Below are positions 16,803 through 25,514 of a stretch of DNA of 64,000 nucleotides, piece after piece; position 1 is the first letter of the stretch, and each line of letters starts with the position of its first letter. The notes under the pieces are model-generated. The model made no database searches and had not been told where the DNA came from. It worked only from the letters and a program-made list of their open reading frames with translations. The stretch lies in NCBI GenBank assembly GCA_052389435.1, contig JBQTIB010000052.1, positions 1 through 64,000 of the forward strand. Reading direction: 5' to 3'. The DNA is from JBQTKD01 sp052389435. GTDB lineage: Bacteria; Actinomycetota; Actinomycetes; Sporichthyales; Sporichthyaceae. The translations under genes were made by a program, and so were the position numbers.

Positions 16803-17354
16803 CTAGCGGGCGTTCGCGGCGGCGAGGATCGCGGCCTCGTCGAACGTGCGGAAGAAGCGCTTGACCTCCTTGCCCTCGCCGTTCAGCACGACGACCGTCG
16901 GCTGGTTGGTCACCCGATAGTCCCGCCAACTCTTCCCGGAGCGGTCCCACACCATCGCCAGCCCGCCCGTTCCGGTCTCCTTCCGGAAGCCGTAGGCCTG
17001 GTCGAGGTCGTCCTGCGCGCCGAGTCCGAGGACCTGAACCTTGGCGCCGTGCCTGGCGGCGAAGTTCACGACCTTCGGCGCCTCCGCCTTGCAGAACGGG
17101 CAGTGCGGCGCCCAGAACCACAGCAGGATCGGCTTGCCCGCCACGGCGAGCGAACGCAGGTTGACCCGCTGCCCGTCGGCGAGGCGAACCACCTCGACGT
17201 CCGGCAAGGCGTTCTGCCGGCTCGCATCCGCGGACGCGACGGTCTGCTGCCCGCCGCCGAGGCGATCGGTCCGGCCCGAAGAGGCGTGCGCGGACCCCGC
17301 GCCCGCGATCAGTACGGCTGCCGCGGCGGCGGCGGCGAACCAGCGTCCTCGCAC
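16803..17354 (-). CDS. Secreted TlpA/ResA-like thioredoxin
   Basis: A GTG start with TGGGAG upstream gives a 183-residue exported protein: signal peptide (about 20 hydrophobic residues ending SAHA), then a thioredoxin fold. The redox motif is FWAPHCPFCK (CPFC), and the cis-proline loop is NQPT. It is predicted to be reduced by the CcdA-type protein encoded seven bases downstream, and may reduce apocytochrome c or other secreted thiols. No cytochrome c maturation genes lie nearby, so the target is unknown. Confidence 0.9.
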   Translation of the reverse strand: MRGRWFAAAAAAAVLIAGAGSAHASSGRTDRLGGGQQTVASADASRQNALPDVEVVRLADGQRVNLRSLAVAGKPILLWFWAPHCPFCKAEAPKVVNFAARHGAKVQVLGLGAQDDLDQAYGFRKETGTGGLAMVWDRSGKSWRDYRVTNQPTVVVLNGEGKEVKRFFRTFDEAAILAAANAR

Positions 17355-17703
17355 GGGAAACTCCCAGGTTGTCGGTGTCGGGGCTTCACGGTAGAAGCGG
17401 ACCGCGACGGGGAACAGACCGCCGCCCGGGGGCACACCGAACCGTAAGAACTCCCCGGCGGCTGTGCGTGCCCCGGCCCGCCGCGTGCGCGTGACCGACT
17501 GGGTGATGGAGAAGTCGGCGCTCTGGGAGCTTCCGCAGTCGCCGGACTGTCGGGGCTCGTCGAGCACCGGCCCACCGTGCTGCCCGGCGATCGGGACCTC
17601 GAGCGAATCGGGTCCGTCGACGCGATCGACCCGTCGTCGAGCGGCTGCGGCTCGGGCGACCGGATTCGGGCCGACCCGGCGGGCCGCGGACTACCCTGTG
17701 TCC
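17355..17703. other. 349-nt divergent regulatory gap
   Basis: This gap separates the thioredoxin-like gene (minus) from the response regulator (plus). Only the TACCCT box at 17692-17697 could be assigned. No gene, repeat or strong hairpin was seen. Confidence 0.5.
17692..17697 (+). promoter_or_regulatory. Leaderless -10 box (TACCCT)
   Basis: TACCCT, then six bases, then the ATG of the response regulator at 17704. Confidence 0.5.
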
Positions 17704-18405
17704 ATGCAGTCAGCGGCGCGGCTGGAGCAGTACCGGGTGCTCGTCGTGGACGACGACGAGCAGGTCCGGACCCTCGTCGCGTGGCAGCTCGAGGCCGAGG
17801 GGTTCGGCGTCACCGGCGCCGCGGACGGCGCCGCGGCGCTGCAGGCCGTCGAGGCGGACCCGCCGGACCTGATCGTGCTCGACCTGTCGATGCCGCACGT
17901 CGACGGCCTCGACGTGCTGACGCGGCTGCGCCGCACCAGCAGGATTCCGGTCATCGTGCTCACCGGACGCAGCGGGGAGACCGACCGGATCGTCGGGCTC
18001 GACCTCGGCGCCGACGACTACCTCGTCAAGCCGTTCTCGCCCGGCGAACTCGCCGCGCGGGTGCGGTCGGTGCTGCGCCGCGCCACCCCCGAGGCGCCGT
18101 CGAACCGCCTGGAGTTCGGAGCGTTGGCCATCGACACCACCACCCGCGAGGTGCACCTGGCGGGGACGGTCGTGGAACTGACCGCCAAGGAGTTCGACCT
18201 GCTCGCGTTCCTCGCGCGGGCCCCGCGCCAGGTCTTCACCCGCGAGCAGCTCCTCAAGCGGGTGTGGGGCGCGGTCGGGGAATGGCAGGACTCCGCGACG
18301 GTGACCCAGCACGTGCACCGCCTGCGCCACAAGCTCGAGGCCGACCCAGGACATCCGCGGTGGCTGCGCACCGTCCGCGGCGTGGGATACCGGTTCGAGC
18401 CGTGA
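17704..18405 (+). CDS. OmpR/PhoB-family response regulator
   Basis: The 233-residue protein has a receiver domain (VLVVDDDEQVR, phospho-acceptor Asp60 in LIVLDLSMPHVDG, Thr in VIVLTGR, Lys in DYLVKPF). A winged-helix DNA-binding domain follows (VVELTAKEFDLLAFLA to TVTQHVHRLRHKLE, then LRTVRGVGYRFEP). All activation residues are present. Its stop overlaps the GTG of the sensor kinase, which is therefore the expected partner. The start has a leaderless promoter. Confidence 0.95.
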   Translation: MQSAARLEQYRVLVVDDDEQVRTLVAWQLEAEGFGVTGAADGAAALQAVEADPPDLIVLDLSMPHVDGLDVLTRLRRTSRIPVIVLTGRSGETDRIVGLDLGADDYLVKPFSPGELAARVRSVLRRATPEAPSNRLEFGALAIDTTTREVHLAGTVVELTAKEFDLLAFLARAPRQVFTREQLLKRVWGAVGEWQDSATVTQHVHRLRHKLEADPGHPRWLRTVRGVGYRFEP

Positions 18406-20561
18406 GCACCGATCCGGATCCCGGCGCCACCGTCGTTCCCCTGTGGGGTTCGACGGGGGAGTCGATGCACTACGACGTCGGCAGCGTCGATCCGGCGCGC
18501 ACCGGCGTGGACCACGCGCAGAGCCTGGTGCTGCTCGAGCAGCAGACGACCATCCTGGAACTTCTCGCCGGCGGCGCCGCGCTCGCCGAGGTGCTCACCG
18601 CCGTCACCCTCGCACTCGAGAGTCACATGCCCGACACCCGGTGCTCGGTGCTGCTCTACGACGAGGCCGCGCATCGGATGCGCAACGGCGCCGCGCCGAG
18701 CCTGCCCGCGGCCTACAACGAGGCCATCGACGGCCTGCCGGTCGGCCCCCGCTCCGGCTCGTGCGGGACGGCGGCGCACCTCGGCCAGCAGGTCGTGGCC
18801 TTCGACATCCAAACCGACGCCCGTTGGGTCGGGTATCGGGAACTCGCCGCTCGGTACGACCTCGCGGCGTGCTGGTCGAGCCCGATCCTCGATCGCGACG
18901 GCACGGTGCTCGGCACCTTCGCCGTCTACCACGCCGAGCCGCACGTCCCGACCCGCCGCGAGGCGCGCCTGGTGGACCGGTACCGCGACCTCGCGGCCGT
19001 CGCCATCTCCCACGCGCGTCTGTGGGGAGCGCTCGCCGAGAGCGAGGAGCAGTTCCGGCGCGCCTTCGCCGACAACGCCGTCGGCATGGCGCTGCTGGAC
19101 CTGCAGGGCCGGTTCGTGCAGGTGAACCAGGCGATCTGCGACCTGCTCGGCCGCACCGAGGCCAACCTGCTCGGCACGCACTTCGCAGAAGTGACGCACC
19201 CTCAGGACGTGGGTGCGAGCGTGGCCGCGTTCGCGCCGCTCGCCGCAGGCGAGGTGTCCAGCGGACACCTGGAGAAGCGGTACCTGCGCGCCGACGGCAC
19301 CGAGGTGTTCGTCGACATGACCGCCTCGGTCGTACGCGGTCGAGACGGCACGCCACTGCGGATCAGCACCAACATCGTGGACCTGACCTCGCGCAAGGCC
19401 GCGGAGACCGAGCGCCGGGCACGGGCCGAGGCCGAGATCGCCCGCGGCGCGGCCGAGTCCGCGAGCCGCGCCAAGTCCGAGTTCCTGTCCACCATGAGCC
19501 ACGAACTGCGCACGCCGCTCTCGGCGATCGTCGGCTTCTCCGAACTCCTGGAGACCCTCGAGCTCACCGGGGAGCGTCGCGCCACCGCGCTGGGGCACAT
19601 CGGGCGGGCGGCGCGGCACATCATGTCGATCGTCGACGACGTGCTGGACCTGGCCAAGATCGAAGCGGGCGCCGTCGTGGTCGAGCGGATGCCGGTGCTG
19701 CTCGCCCCGCTGATCCGCGAGGCCCTCGAACTGCTCGAGCCGATGGCCGCCGAGCGGTCCGTCGCGATCCGACTGGGGCCCGTCGACGAGGCGCTGACCG
19801 TGCTGGCCGATCCGCGCCGCCTCGCCCAGGCGTTGCTGAACGTGCTGTCCAACGCGATCAAGTACAACCGCGAGCGCGGCGTCCTGCACGTCGGCGCCGT
19901 CCGGGCGCCGTGGTCGCAGTCCAAGCGGGCGCTCGTCACGGTCCGGGACACCGGCGAGGGCATCTCGGCCGAACTGCAGAGCCGCCTGTTCACCCCGTTC
20001 GACCGACTCGGTGCCGAGGCGCGCGGGTCCGCGGGCGTCGGACTCGGCCTGGTGGTCACCGACCGGCTCGTCGCCGCGATGGGCGGAACCCTCGAACTCG
20101 ACTCCCACGAGGGCGTCGGAACCACGGTGCGCATCGCCCTCGACGCGGTGCCCGCCGCAGCGGTGGCGCCGCCGACCCGGACGCCGCGCCCCACGCCGTC
20201 GCGGGACCGCACCCGCGGCCGGGTGCTCTACATCGAGGACGACGCCGCGCACCGCGCCCTCGTCGGCGAGGTTCTCGCCGCCCGGCCCGGCGTGGAGCTG
20301 ACGGCCGTCGGCGGCGGCTTGGAGGGCCTGACGGCGCTGCGCGAGGCGCCCTACGACCTCGTGCTGCTCGACCTCGACCTTCCCGACCTGCGCGGCGAGG
20401 AGGTCCTCGCGGCCATGGCCGCCGACCCGGCTCTGGCCGTCGTGCCGGTCTGCGTCGTCTCCGGCCGCACGCCCGCCGTGACCGGCGTCCGGCACCTGCC
20501 CAAGCCCCTCGAAGTGCGCGCGCTGCTCGCCACCCTCGACGAACTCGTCGGAACCGGCTGA
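18402..20561 (+). CDS. Hybrid sensor histidine kinase (GAF-PAS-HisKA-HATPase-REC)
   Basis: The 719-residue protein has no membrane segment. A GAF-like domain lies at about residues 40-200 (AAHLGQQVVAFDIQTD, then SPILDRDGTVLGTFAVYH). A PAS domain at about 210-330 (FRRAFADNAVGMALLDLQG) is followed by a coiled coil. The phospho-acceptor is His367 in SHELRTPLSAIVGFSE. The ATPase has N (NVLSNAIKYN), G1 (DTGEGIS) and G2 (GVGLGLVV) boxes. A C-terminal receiver has Asp657 in LVLLDLDLPD. It should sense a cytoplasmic or diffusible signal and feed the OmpR regulator. The extra receiver suggests a phosphorelay or an internal phosphate sink. Confidence 0.92.
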   Translation: MSTDPDPGATVVPLWGSTGESMHYDVGSVDPARTGVDHAQSLVLLEQQTTILELLAGGAALAEVLTAVTLALESHMPDTRCSVLLYDEAAHRMRNGAAPSLPAAYNEAIDGLPVGPRSGSCGTAAHLGQQVVAFDIQTDARWVGYRELAARYDLAACWSSPILDRDGTVLGTFAVYHAEPHVPTRREARLVDRYRDLAAVAISHARLWGALAESEEQFRRAFADNAVGMALLDLQGRFVQVNQAICDLLGRTEANLLGTHFAEVTHPQDVGASVAAFAPLAAGEVSSGHLEKRYLRADGTEVFVDMTASVVRGRDGTPLRISTNIVDLTSRKAAETERRARAEAEIARGAAESASRAKSEFLSTMSHELRTPLSAIVGFSELLETLELTGERRATALGHIGRAARHIMSIVDDVLDLAKIEAGAVVVERMPVLLAPLIREALELLEPMAAERSVAIRLGPVDEALTVLADPRRLAQALLNVLSNAIKYNRERGVLHVGAVRAPWSQSKRALVTVRDTGEGISAELQSRLFTPFDRLGAEARGSAGVGLGLVVTDRLVAAMGGTLELDSHEGVGTTVRIALDAVPAAAVAPPTRTPRPTPSRDRTRGRVLYIEDDAAHRALVGEVLAARPGVELTAVGGGLEGLTALREAPYDLVLLDLDLPDLRGEEVLAAMAADPALAVVPVCVVSGRTPAVTGVRHLPKPLEVRALLATLDELVGTG

Positions 20562-20753
20562 GTTAACGGGGATTTGACCGCACCGTGCGGATCGGGTGAG
20601 CGGCCGGACGCAGACTGCGGCCCGTGACGCTTGTGCCAGAGCACGAAACGATCGCCGTCGCTGCTGTGGTTGCGGCCAACTACCCGGTGCGGACCCGGGC
20701 AGTACAGTCGGACACCTGACGACCCGTCACCACCATGCGGAGGACCTCGAACG

Positions 20754-21548
20754 ATGGAGTTCAAGGAAGCTGTCGGCACCCGGCGGACCATTCGGTACTT
20801 CCAGCCCTACCGGCCGGTGGAGAAGGCGAAGATCCAGAAGATCCTCGAGGCCGCCCGGCTGCAGAGCCAGCACGGCAACGCCCAACTCGTCCGCAAGGCC
20901 GTCGTGGTCACCAAGGGCGAGACCCCCGACGACATCCGCGGCGGCCTGGTCGACGCCCTCTACAACCAGCCGCAGGCCGCGCAGGCCCCGGTGGCGATCG
21001 TCTGGGTGCAGGACATGGCGGGCTGGAAGCCGCTGCGGGAGAACTACGTGCAACTCGTGGAGACCCTTGCGCTGCCGTCCAGCTACGGCTGGACCGAGGA
21101 GTTCATCGACAGCACCGTGCTGCAGACCGAGGAGTTCAACGCCGCGGTCAGCGCGAACGCCCAGTTCGGGGAGTGGCTCACCGCGTTCGAGTGCGGCCTC
21201 GCCGTCGGCTCGGCGCTGCTCGCCGCCGTCGACGAGGGTCTCGGCACCGGCCTGATCACCGGCCGGCGCGAGGAGATCAAGAAGCTGTTCAACATGCCCG
21301 ACAGCGTCACCCCGACCCAGGTCCAGCTCGTCGGGTACGCCGCGGAGAACCTCGACGGCGGCGGCGCCCGCCCGCGCCCGGACTTCGGCGACCTCTACTT
21401 CGCCGACACCTGGGGCAACCCGCTCCCGCGCGACCCGAAGGTCGTCGAGGAGCTCACCGCCGCCAAGCTCCTGCAGCCGGAAGCGCCCCTGCCGTGGCGC
21501 AAGGCCGAGATGCGCGCCCTCGCCGGAATGTTCGGCCTGCCCGACTAG
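20754..21548 (+). CDS. Nitroreductase family protein
   Basis: The 264-residue protein starts MEFKEAVGTRRTIRYFQPY, the typical nitroreductase N-terminus with the R-T-I-R FMN-binding strand. It continues with LEAARLQSQHGNAQ and a C-terminal LFNMPDSVTPTQVQLVGYA (the 'P-x-V-G-Y' segment). Such FMN proteins use NAD(P)H to reduce nitro groups, quinones or enones. GGAGGAC lies upstream of the ATG. It ends in front of a strong terminator shared with the opposing luciferase-like gene. Confidence 0.88.
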   Translation: MEFKEAVGTRRTIRYFQPYRPVEKAKIQKILEAARLQSQHGNAQLVRKAVVVTKGETPDDIRGGLVDALYNQPQAAQAPVAIVWVQDMAGWKPLRENYVQLVETLALPSSYGWTEEFIDSTVLQTEEFNAAVSANAQFGEWLTAFECGLAVGSALLAAVDEGLGTGLITGRREEIKKLFNMPDSVTPTQVQLVGYAAENLDGGGARPRPDFGDLYFADTWGNPLPRDPKVVEELTAAKLLQPEAPLPWRKAEMRALAGMFGLPD

Positions 21549-21562
21549 GAAGCGTCCCGCGA

Positions 21563-21595
21563 ATGACTGTGGGGGATGACAACCCCCACAGTCAT
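21563..21595. terminator. Hairpin terminator between converging genes
   Basis: A perfect 13-bp stem (21563-21575 with 21583-21595) and seven-base loop lie between the nitroreductase stop (21548) and the luciferase-like stop (21612). There is no clear T-run, as is common in G+C-rich actinomycetes. Confidence 0.8.
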
Positions 21596-21611
21596 CGGGG
21601 GCGGGCGGGGT

Positions 21612-22592
21612 TCAGCCCGCGTTGACCTTCGGCAGGATCTCCTCGGCCAGGCGCTTCATGTCGTCCATGGACTTCGACGTCGGGACGTCGCGGAACGGCG
21701 GCCAGATCATCGGCATGTCCAGGCCCGCCTCGGCCAACCGCTTGAGGCTGTCCTCGATCTGTTGCGCCGTCCCGATCAGGATGTTGGACGCCTTGCCGTT
21801 GTCCGACTGGTCGGTCTCGGTGTCGGTGATCATGAACCACATCATGCTGGAGACGTCGAGATCGTCGATGGAACGGCCGACCTTGTCCAGTTCCGCGGCG
21901 ATCGGGACGCGCCACTCCTGCAGTCCCGCGGGGGTGTCCTGAATGCCGATCCAGCCCGCCAGGTTGTACTTCGCGATCCGCTTGGCGGAGATCTCCGGGT
22001 TCTTCAGGCCGCTGAAGTAGATCGGCGGGCCGCCCTGCTGCGCGGGCTTGACGCCGAAGCCGCACGGGCCGAAGTCGGCGAACTCGCCGTGGTACTCGAA
22101 CAGGTCGTTGTCCCAGGCGCCACGGAAGATGTCGAGGGTCTCGCGGACGTGCGCGTGCCGCCGGGCGAAGTTCGCTCCACAGGCCTCGAACTCCTCGACC
22201 ATCCAACCCGAGCCGATGCCGACGTTGAGCCGGCCGCCCGACATCTGGTCGACGGTGGCGAACTCGGTGGCCATGACGGAGGCAGAGCGGTACGGGGTGT
22301 TGATGACGCTCATCCCCATGCGGATCTTCGTGGTCTTGGCGAGCAGATACGGGATGAGCGGCCAGCCCTGGTAGAAGTCCCCGCGCGAGTTGACCGGGAT
22401 GCCGTGCGGGAGGCCGTCCATCATCCCGAAGCTGTACTTCAGCTCCTCGCGGTCGTTCGACTCCGGCACGATCACGCGGTCGACGGCCCAGACCGAGTCG
22501 AAGTCGAGCTGCTCCGCCAGAAGCGTGAGGTCTACGAGTTCCTTGGGCGTCACGACGTCCCGGAGATTCGGCAGGAGCAGTGCCAGTCGCAT
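21612..22592 (-). CDS. LLM-class flavin/F420-dependent oxidoreductase
   Basis: The 326-residue TIM-barrel protein begins MRLALLLPNLRDVVTPKELV and has the luciferase-like blocks FDSVWAVDRV, MSVINTPYRSASVMATEFATVDQMSGGRLNVGIGSGW and PIYFSG. The family uses FMNH2 or F420H2. F420 biosynthesis genes 5-9 kb away make F420 plausible, but the cofactor cannot be proven from sequence. The start is preceded by GGGA. It is followed upstream by a PucR regulator on the same strand (122-nt gap). Confidence 0.88.
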   Translation of the reverse strand: MRLALLLPNLRDVVTPKELVDLTLLAEQLDFDSVWAVDRVIVPESNDREELKYSFGMMDGLPHGIPVNSRGDFYQGWPLIPYLLAKTTKIRMGMSVINTPYRSASVMATEFATVDQMSGGRLNVGIGSGWMVEEFEACGANFARRHAHVRETLDIFRGAWDNDLFEYHGEFADFGPCGFGVKPAQQGGPPIYFSGLKNPEISAKRIAKYNLAGWIGIQDTPAGLQEWRVPIAAELDKVGRSIDDLDVSSMMWFMITDTETDQSDNGKASNILIGTAQQIEDSLKRLAEAGLDMPMIWPPFRDVPTSKSMDDMKRLAEEILPKVNAG

Positions 22593-22714
22593 GGAGGGAT
22601 TCCCTTCTGAGTGCCGAGGCCACGTCGCGTCGACAGGTGTCCATCGTCATCCCTGCGCGCGACGGCGACAATGGAGGAAGCTCCACAACAATTCGTGTCA
22701 GAGCAGAGGTCTCT

Positions 22715-23884
22715 CTACTGGATGGGCGTGCGTCGCAGGGACCAGTACTGGATCGCCCACCAGACCTCGAAGGTCGACTCCAGATCCGCGAGATCGGCGC
22801 CGGTGAGGCGACGGTACTTCTCGAGCCGTTGGCGCAGCGTGTTCTGGTGCACCGACAGGGCCGCGGCGCCGCGGGCGATGTTCGCGCCGGAACCCAGGAA
22901 GGTGCGGATCGAATCCAGCAGCGCGTCTCCGCCCGGCACGGCGAGGACGGGTGCGACGTAGCGGGCGTAGAGGGACTCGCCGAGTTCGCCCTCCTCGACC
23001 ACCGCCACCCGGATCCCTAGGTTGGACTGGTCGACGATCCCGGAGCGGCGGAAGCGGATGGCGACGGTGAGCAGGCGGGAGGCCTCGCTCCAGGCGTGCG
23101 ACAGGCCTCCGAGGTGCACCGGCTCGCTCACGGCCGCGACGCCGTCGAAGTCGGGCAGGGACGGACGCACGGACAGGATCGCGGCGACGTCGCCGTCGAC
23201 CGGCCCGGCCAGCACGCCGGACTGCCGCCGGGAGCGGGCGGCGGCCTCGAGCATGCGCAGGGCCGCCGTGGCCGACGGAACCGCGGCGCGCAGGACCCAG
23301 TAGTCGCGGTCGGGAACGAGTCCGTAGGCCGCGGCGGCCTTGGTGAGCGGCTCGCCCGCGAGGGCGCCGGACAGCACCCGGGCAAGGAAGGTGATGCGCT
23401 GCTGCTCCTCGCGTCGCGTGACCTCCACGTCGATCTGCCGTCTGGCCGCCACGAGTTCGGTGGACAGTTCGTCGGTGAGCTCCCACAGTTGCTGCACCGT
23501 GCGGAGCGTGACCTCCAGCGGCACGTCGGCCGCCCCGCTGCACTCGACGACCGCGTCGCGGAGCACGCCCATCACGAGCCGATAGGCGGCGACGACGTCC
23601 TCGGTCGGCACGCCCTGCAGGGCGCGCTGGCGGCCGGACTCCCGCTCGTCTTCGACGACCTCGGTCGGCAGGCCCGGCTCGCCGCGGAGCATCGCGACGA
23701 CGCGCACGACGTTGCGCCGCGAGGACCGGGACAGTGCCTCGCGCGGCAGTCGTCGGTAGGACCGGATGGCCTTGAGCTCCTCGACCTGACGTCGAGTCAG
23801 CTCGTCCGCGAGGCTCTCGAGGGCGTCGGCCACCGGGGCCATCAGCGCGTGGTCGCCCGAGTGGAGCACCCGTCTCACCTTCAC
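22715..23884 (-). CDS. PucR/CdaR-type transcriptional regulator
   Basis: The C-terminal 60 residues (LLDSIRTFLGSGANIARGAAALSVHQNTLRQRLEKYRRLTG) are the PucR helix-turn-helix domain. The N-terminal half is helical and resembles the RsbRD-like sensing region often found with it. The 389-residue length fits. The GTG start at 23884 lies only 23 bases from the divergent acyl-CoA synthetase start at 23907, so the regulator may control that gene from a shared promoter region. Such regulators often govern purine, aromatic or lipid catabolism. Confidence 0.85.
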   Translation of the reverse strand: MKVRRVLHSGDHALMAPVADALESLADELTRRQVEELKAIRSYRRLPREALSRSSRRNVVRVVAMLRGEPGLPTEVVEDERESGRQRALQGVPTEDVVAAYRLVMGVLRDAVVECSGAADVPLEVTLRTVQQLWELTDELSTELVAARRQIDVEVTRREEQQRITFLARVLSGALAGEPLTKAAAAYGLVPDRDYWVLRAAVPSATAALRMLEAAARSRRQSGVLAGPVDGDVAAILSVRPSLPDFDGVAAVSEPVHLGGLSHAWSEASRLLTVAIRFRRSGIVDQSNLGIRVAVVEEGELGESLYARYVAPVLAVPGGDALLDSIRTFLGSGANIARGAAALSVHQNTLRQRLEKYRRLTGADLADLESTFEVWWAIQYWSLRRTPIQ

Positions 23885-23906
23885 CGCCCTCGCTGGAGGA
23901 ATCTAC

Positions 23907-25505
23907 ATGCCCGTGGCCGGGATTGTAGAGACGTCTCCGTTGCTGGGTCTGGCCGGCGGGACGAATGATGAGGACATGAACATCGCCACGCTCCTCGAGC
24001 ACGCGGGCGTCGTCCACGGCGCGCGCACCGCCTTCGTGTTCGGCGAGGACGCTCGGACCTACGCCGAGTCCTCGGCCCGGGCGCAGGCCATCGCCGCCGG
24101 TCTGCTCGCCCTGGGCGTGCGGAGCGGGGACCGGGTCGCGCTCTACCTGCGCAACTGTCCCGAGGTCCTCGAGACGATGTTCGCCACCTGGCGCATCGGC
24201 GCGATCGCCGTGCCGCTGAATGCGACCTACACCGCCGACGAACTCGACTACCACCTGCGCGATTCGGGCGCGGCGCTCGTCGTCACCGACGTCGACGGGG
24301 AGACGAACGCGCAGAAGGTGGCGACGGTCCCGGTCGTCGTCGCGGGCGACGACCGTCCGGACGGACTCGAGGACCTGATCCGGACCCACGCCCAGGTAGC
24401 GGTACCGATCGCCGACGTCGCCTCGGAGGACGTCGCGTGGATCGGGTACACCTCCGGGACGACCGGCCGGCCCAAGGGCGCGATGAACTCCCACCGCGCG
24501 CTGCTGGCGCAGGCCATGAGCACCCTCGCCGACGTGCAGCTGCTCACCACCGAACACGTGACCATGCACGCGGCGCCGCTCAGCCACGGCAGCGGATACA
24601 ACGCGATCGCCTACGTCGCCAAGGGCTGCACGCAGGTCATCCACCAGGCGTGGGGGTTCGACCCGGCGCTGTTCTGCGAGCAGGTCGAGCGGTACCGGGT
24701 CGCCGCGATGTTTCTGGTGCCCACTCAGATCAACATGGTCGTCGCCCACCCCGACGCCCGCACCCGCGATCTGTCGAGCCTCGGCTGGATCATGTACGGC
24801 GGGGCGCCGATGTACCGCGAACACCAACGGCGCGCGCTCGAAGTGCTCGGCCCGGTGCTCGTGCAGATCTTCGGACAGACCGAGTCCCCGATGTCCGGGA
24901 CGGTCCTGCCCCGCGAGGAACACGAGTTCGCCGACGACGACTCGCGTGCCCACTCCGTCGGCCGGCCCAGGCTGGGGAACGAGATCGCGATCCTGGACGC
25001 GGAGGACCGGCCCGTCGCGGCCGGCGAGTCGGGCGAGATCTGCATCCGCGGCGCGACGCTGATGAACGGCTACTGGCAGCGGCCCGAGGAGACGGCGACC
25101 ACCCTGCGGGGCGGATGGCTACACACCGGCGACGTCGGAAAGCTCGACGAGCACGGCTACCTCCACATCCTCGACCGACTCAAGGACATGATCATCACCG
25201 GCGGGCTCAACGTGTACCCGCACGAGATCGAAGACCTGCTCACCGCCCACCCGGGCATCGCCGAGGCCGCCGTCATCGGCATCCCCGACGAGAAGTGGGG
25301 CGAGGCGGTGCACGCGGTACTCGTGGCCTCCGACCCCGCGCTGGACGCCGCCGCCGTCATGGCCTACGCCCGCGACCTCCTGGCCGGCTACAAGCGCCCC
25401 AAGTCGGTGGAGTTCCTCGAGGACCTGCCCAAGACCTCCTACGGAAAGATCGCCAAGCGCGAACTCCGCGACCGGTACTGGGCCCACCTCGACCGTGCGG
25501 TCTGA
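23907..25505 (+). CDS. Class I acyl-CoA/AMP-forming ligase
   Basis: The enzyme has all adenylate-forming motifs: P-loop YTSGTTGRPKGAM, then IFGQTESPMSGT, WLHTGDVGKLDEHGYL, DRLKDMIITGGLNVYPHEIE and the catalytic-lysine motif KTSYGKIAKREL. It should activate a carboxylic acid to its CoA ester through an acyl-AMP. ATG 23907 (532 aa) has a near-ideal GGAGGA six bases upstream. ATG 23976 (509 aa) begins nearer to where homologues start. The substrate is unknown, and the neighbouring thiolase-like gene suggests a lipid or side chain. Confidence 0.92.
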   Translation: MPVAGIVETSPLLGLAGGTNDEDMNIATLLEHAGVVHGARTAFVFGEDARTYAESSARAQAIAAGLLALGVRSGDRVALYLRNCPEVLETMFATWRIGAIAVPLNATYTADELDYHLRDSGAALVVTDVDGETNAQKVATVPVVVAGDDRPDGLEDLIRTHAQVAVPIADVASEDVAWIGYTSGTTGRPKGAMNSHRALLAQAMSTLADVQLLTTEHVTMHAAPLSHGSGYNAIAYVAKGCTQVIHQAWGFDPALFCEQVERYRVAAMFLVPTQINMVVAHPDARTRDLSSLGWIMYGGAPMYREHQRRALEVLGPVLVQIFGQTESPMSGTVLPREEHEFADDDSRAHSVGRPRLGNEIAILDAEDRPVAAGESGEICIRGATLMNGYWQRPEETATTLRGGWLHTGDVGKLDEHGYLHILDRLKDMIITGGLNVYPHEIEDLLTAHPGIAEAAVIGIPDEKWGEAVHAVLVASDPALDAAAVMAYARDLLAGYKRPKSVEFLEDLPKTSYGKIAKRELRDRYWAHLDRAV

Positions 25506-25514
25506 GGGGCGGCG

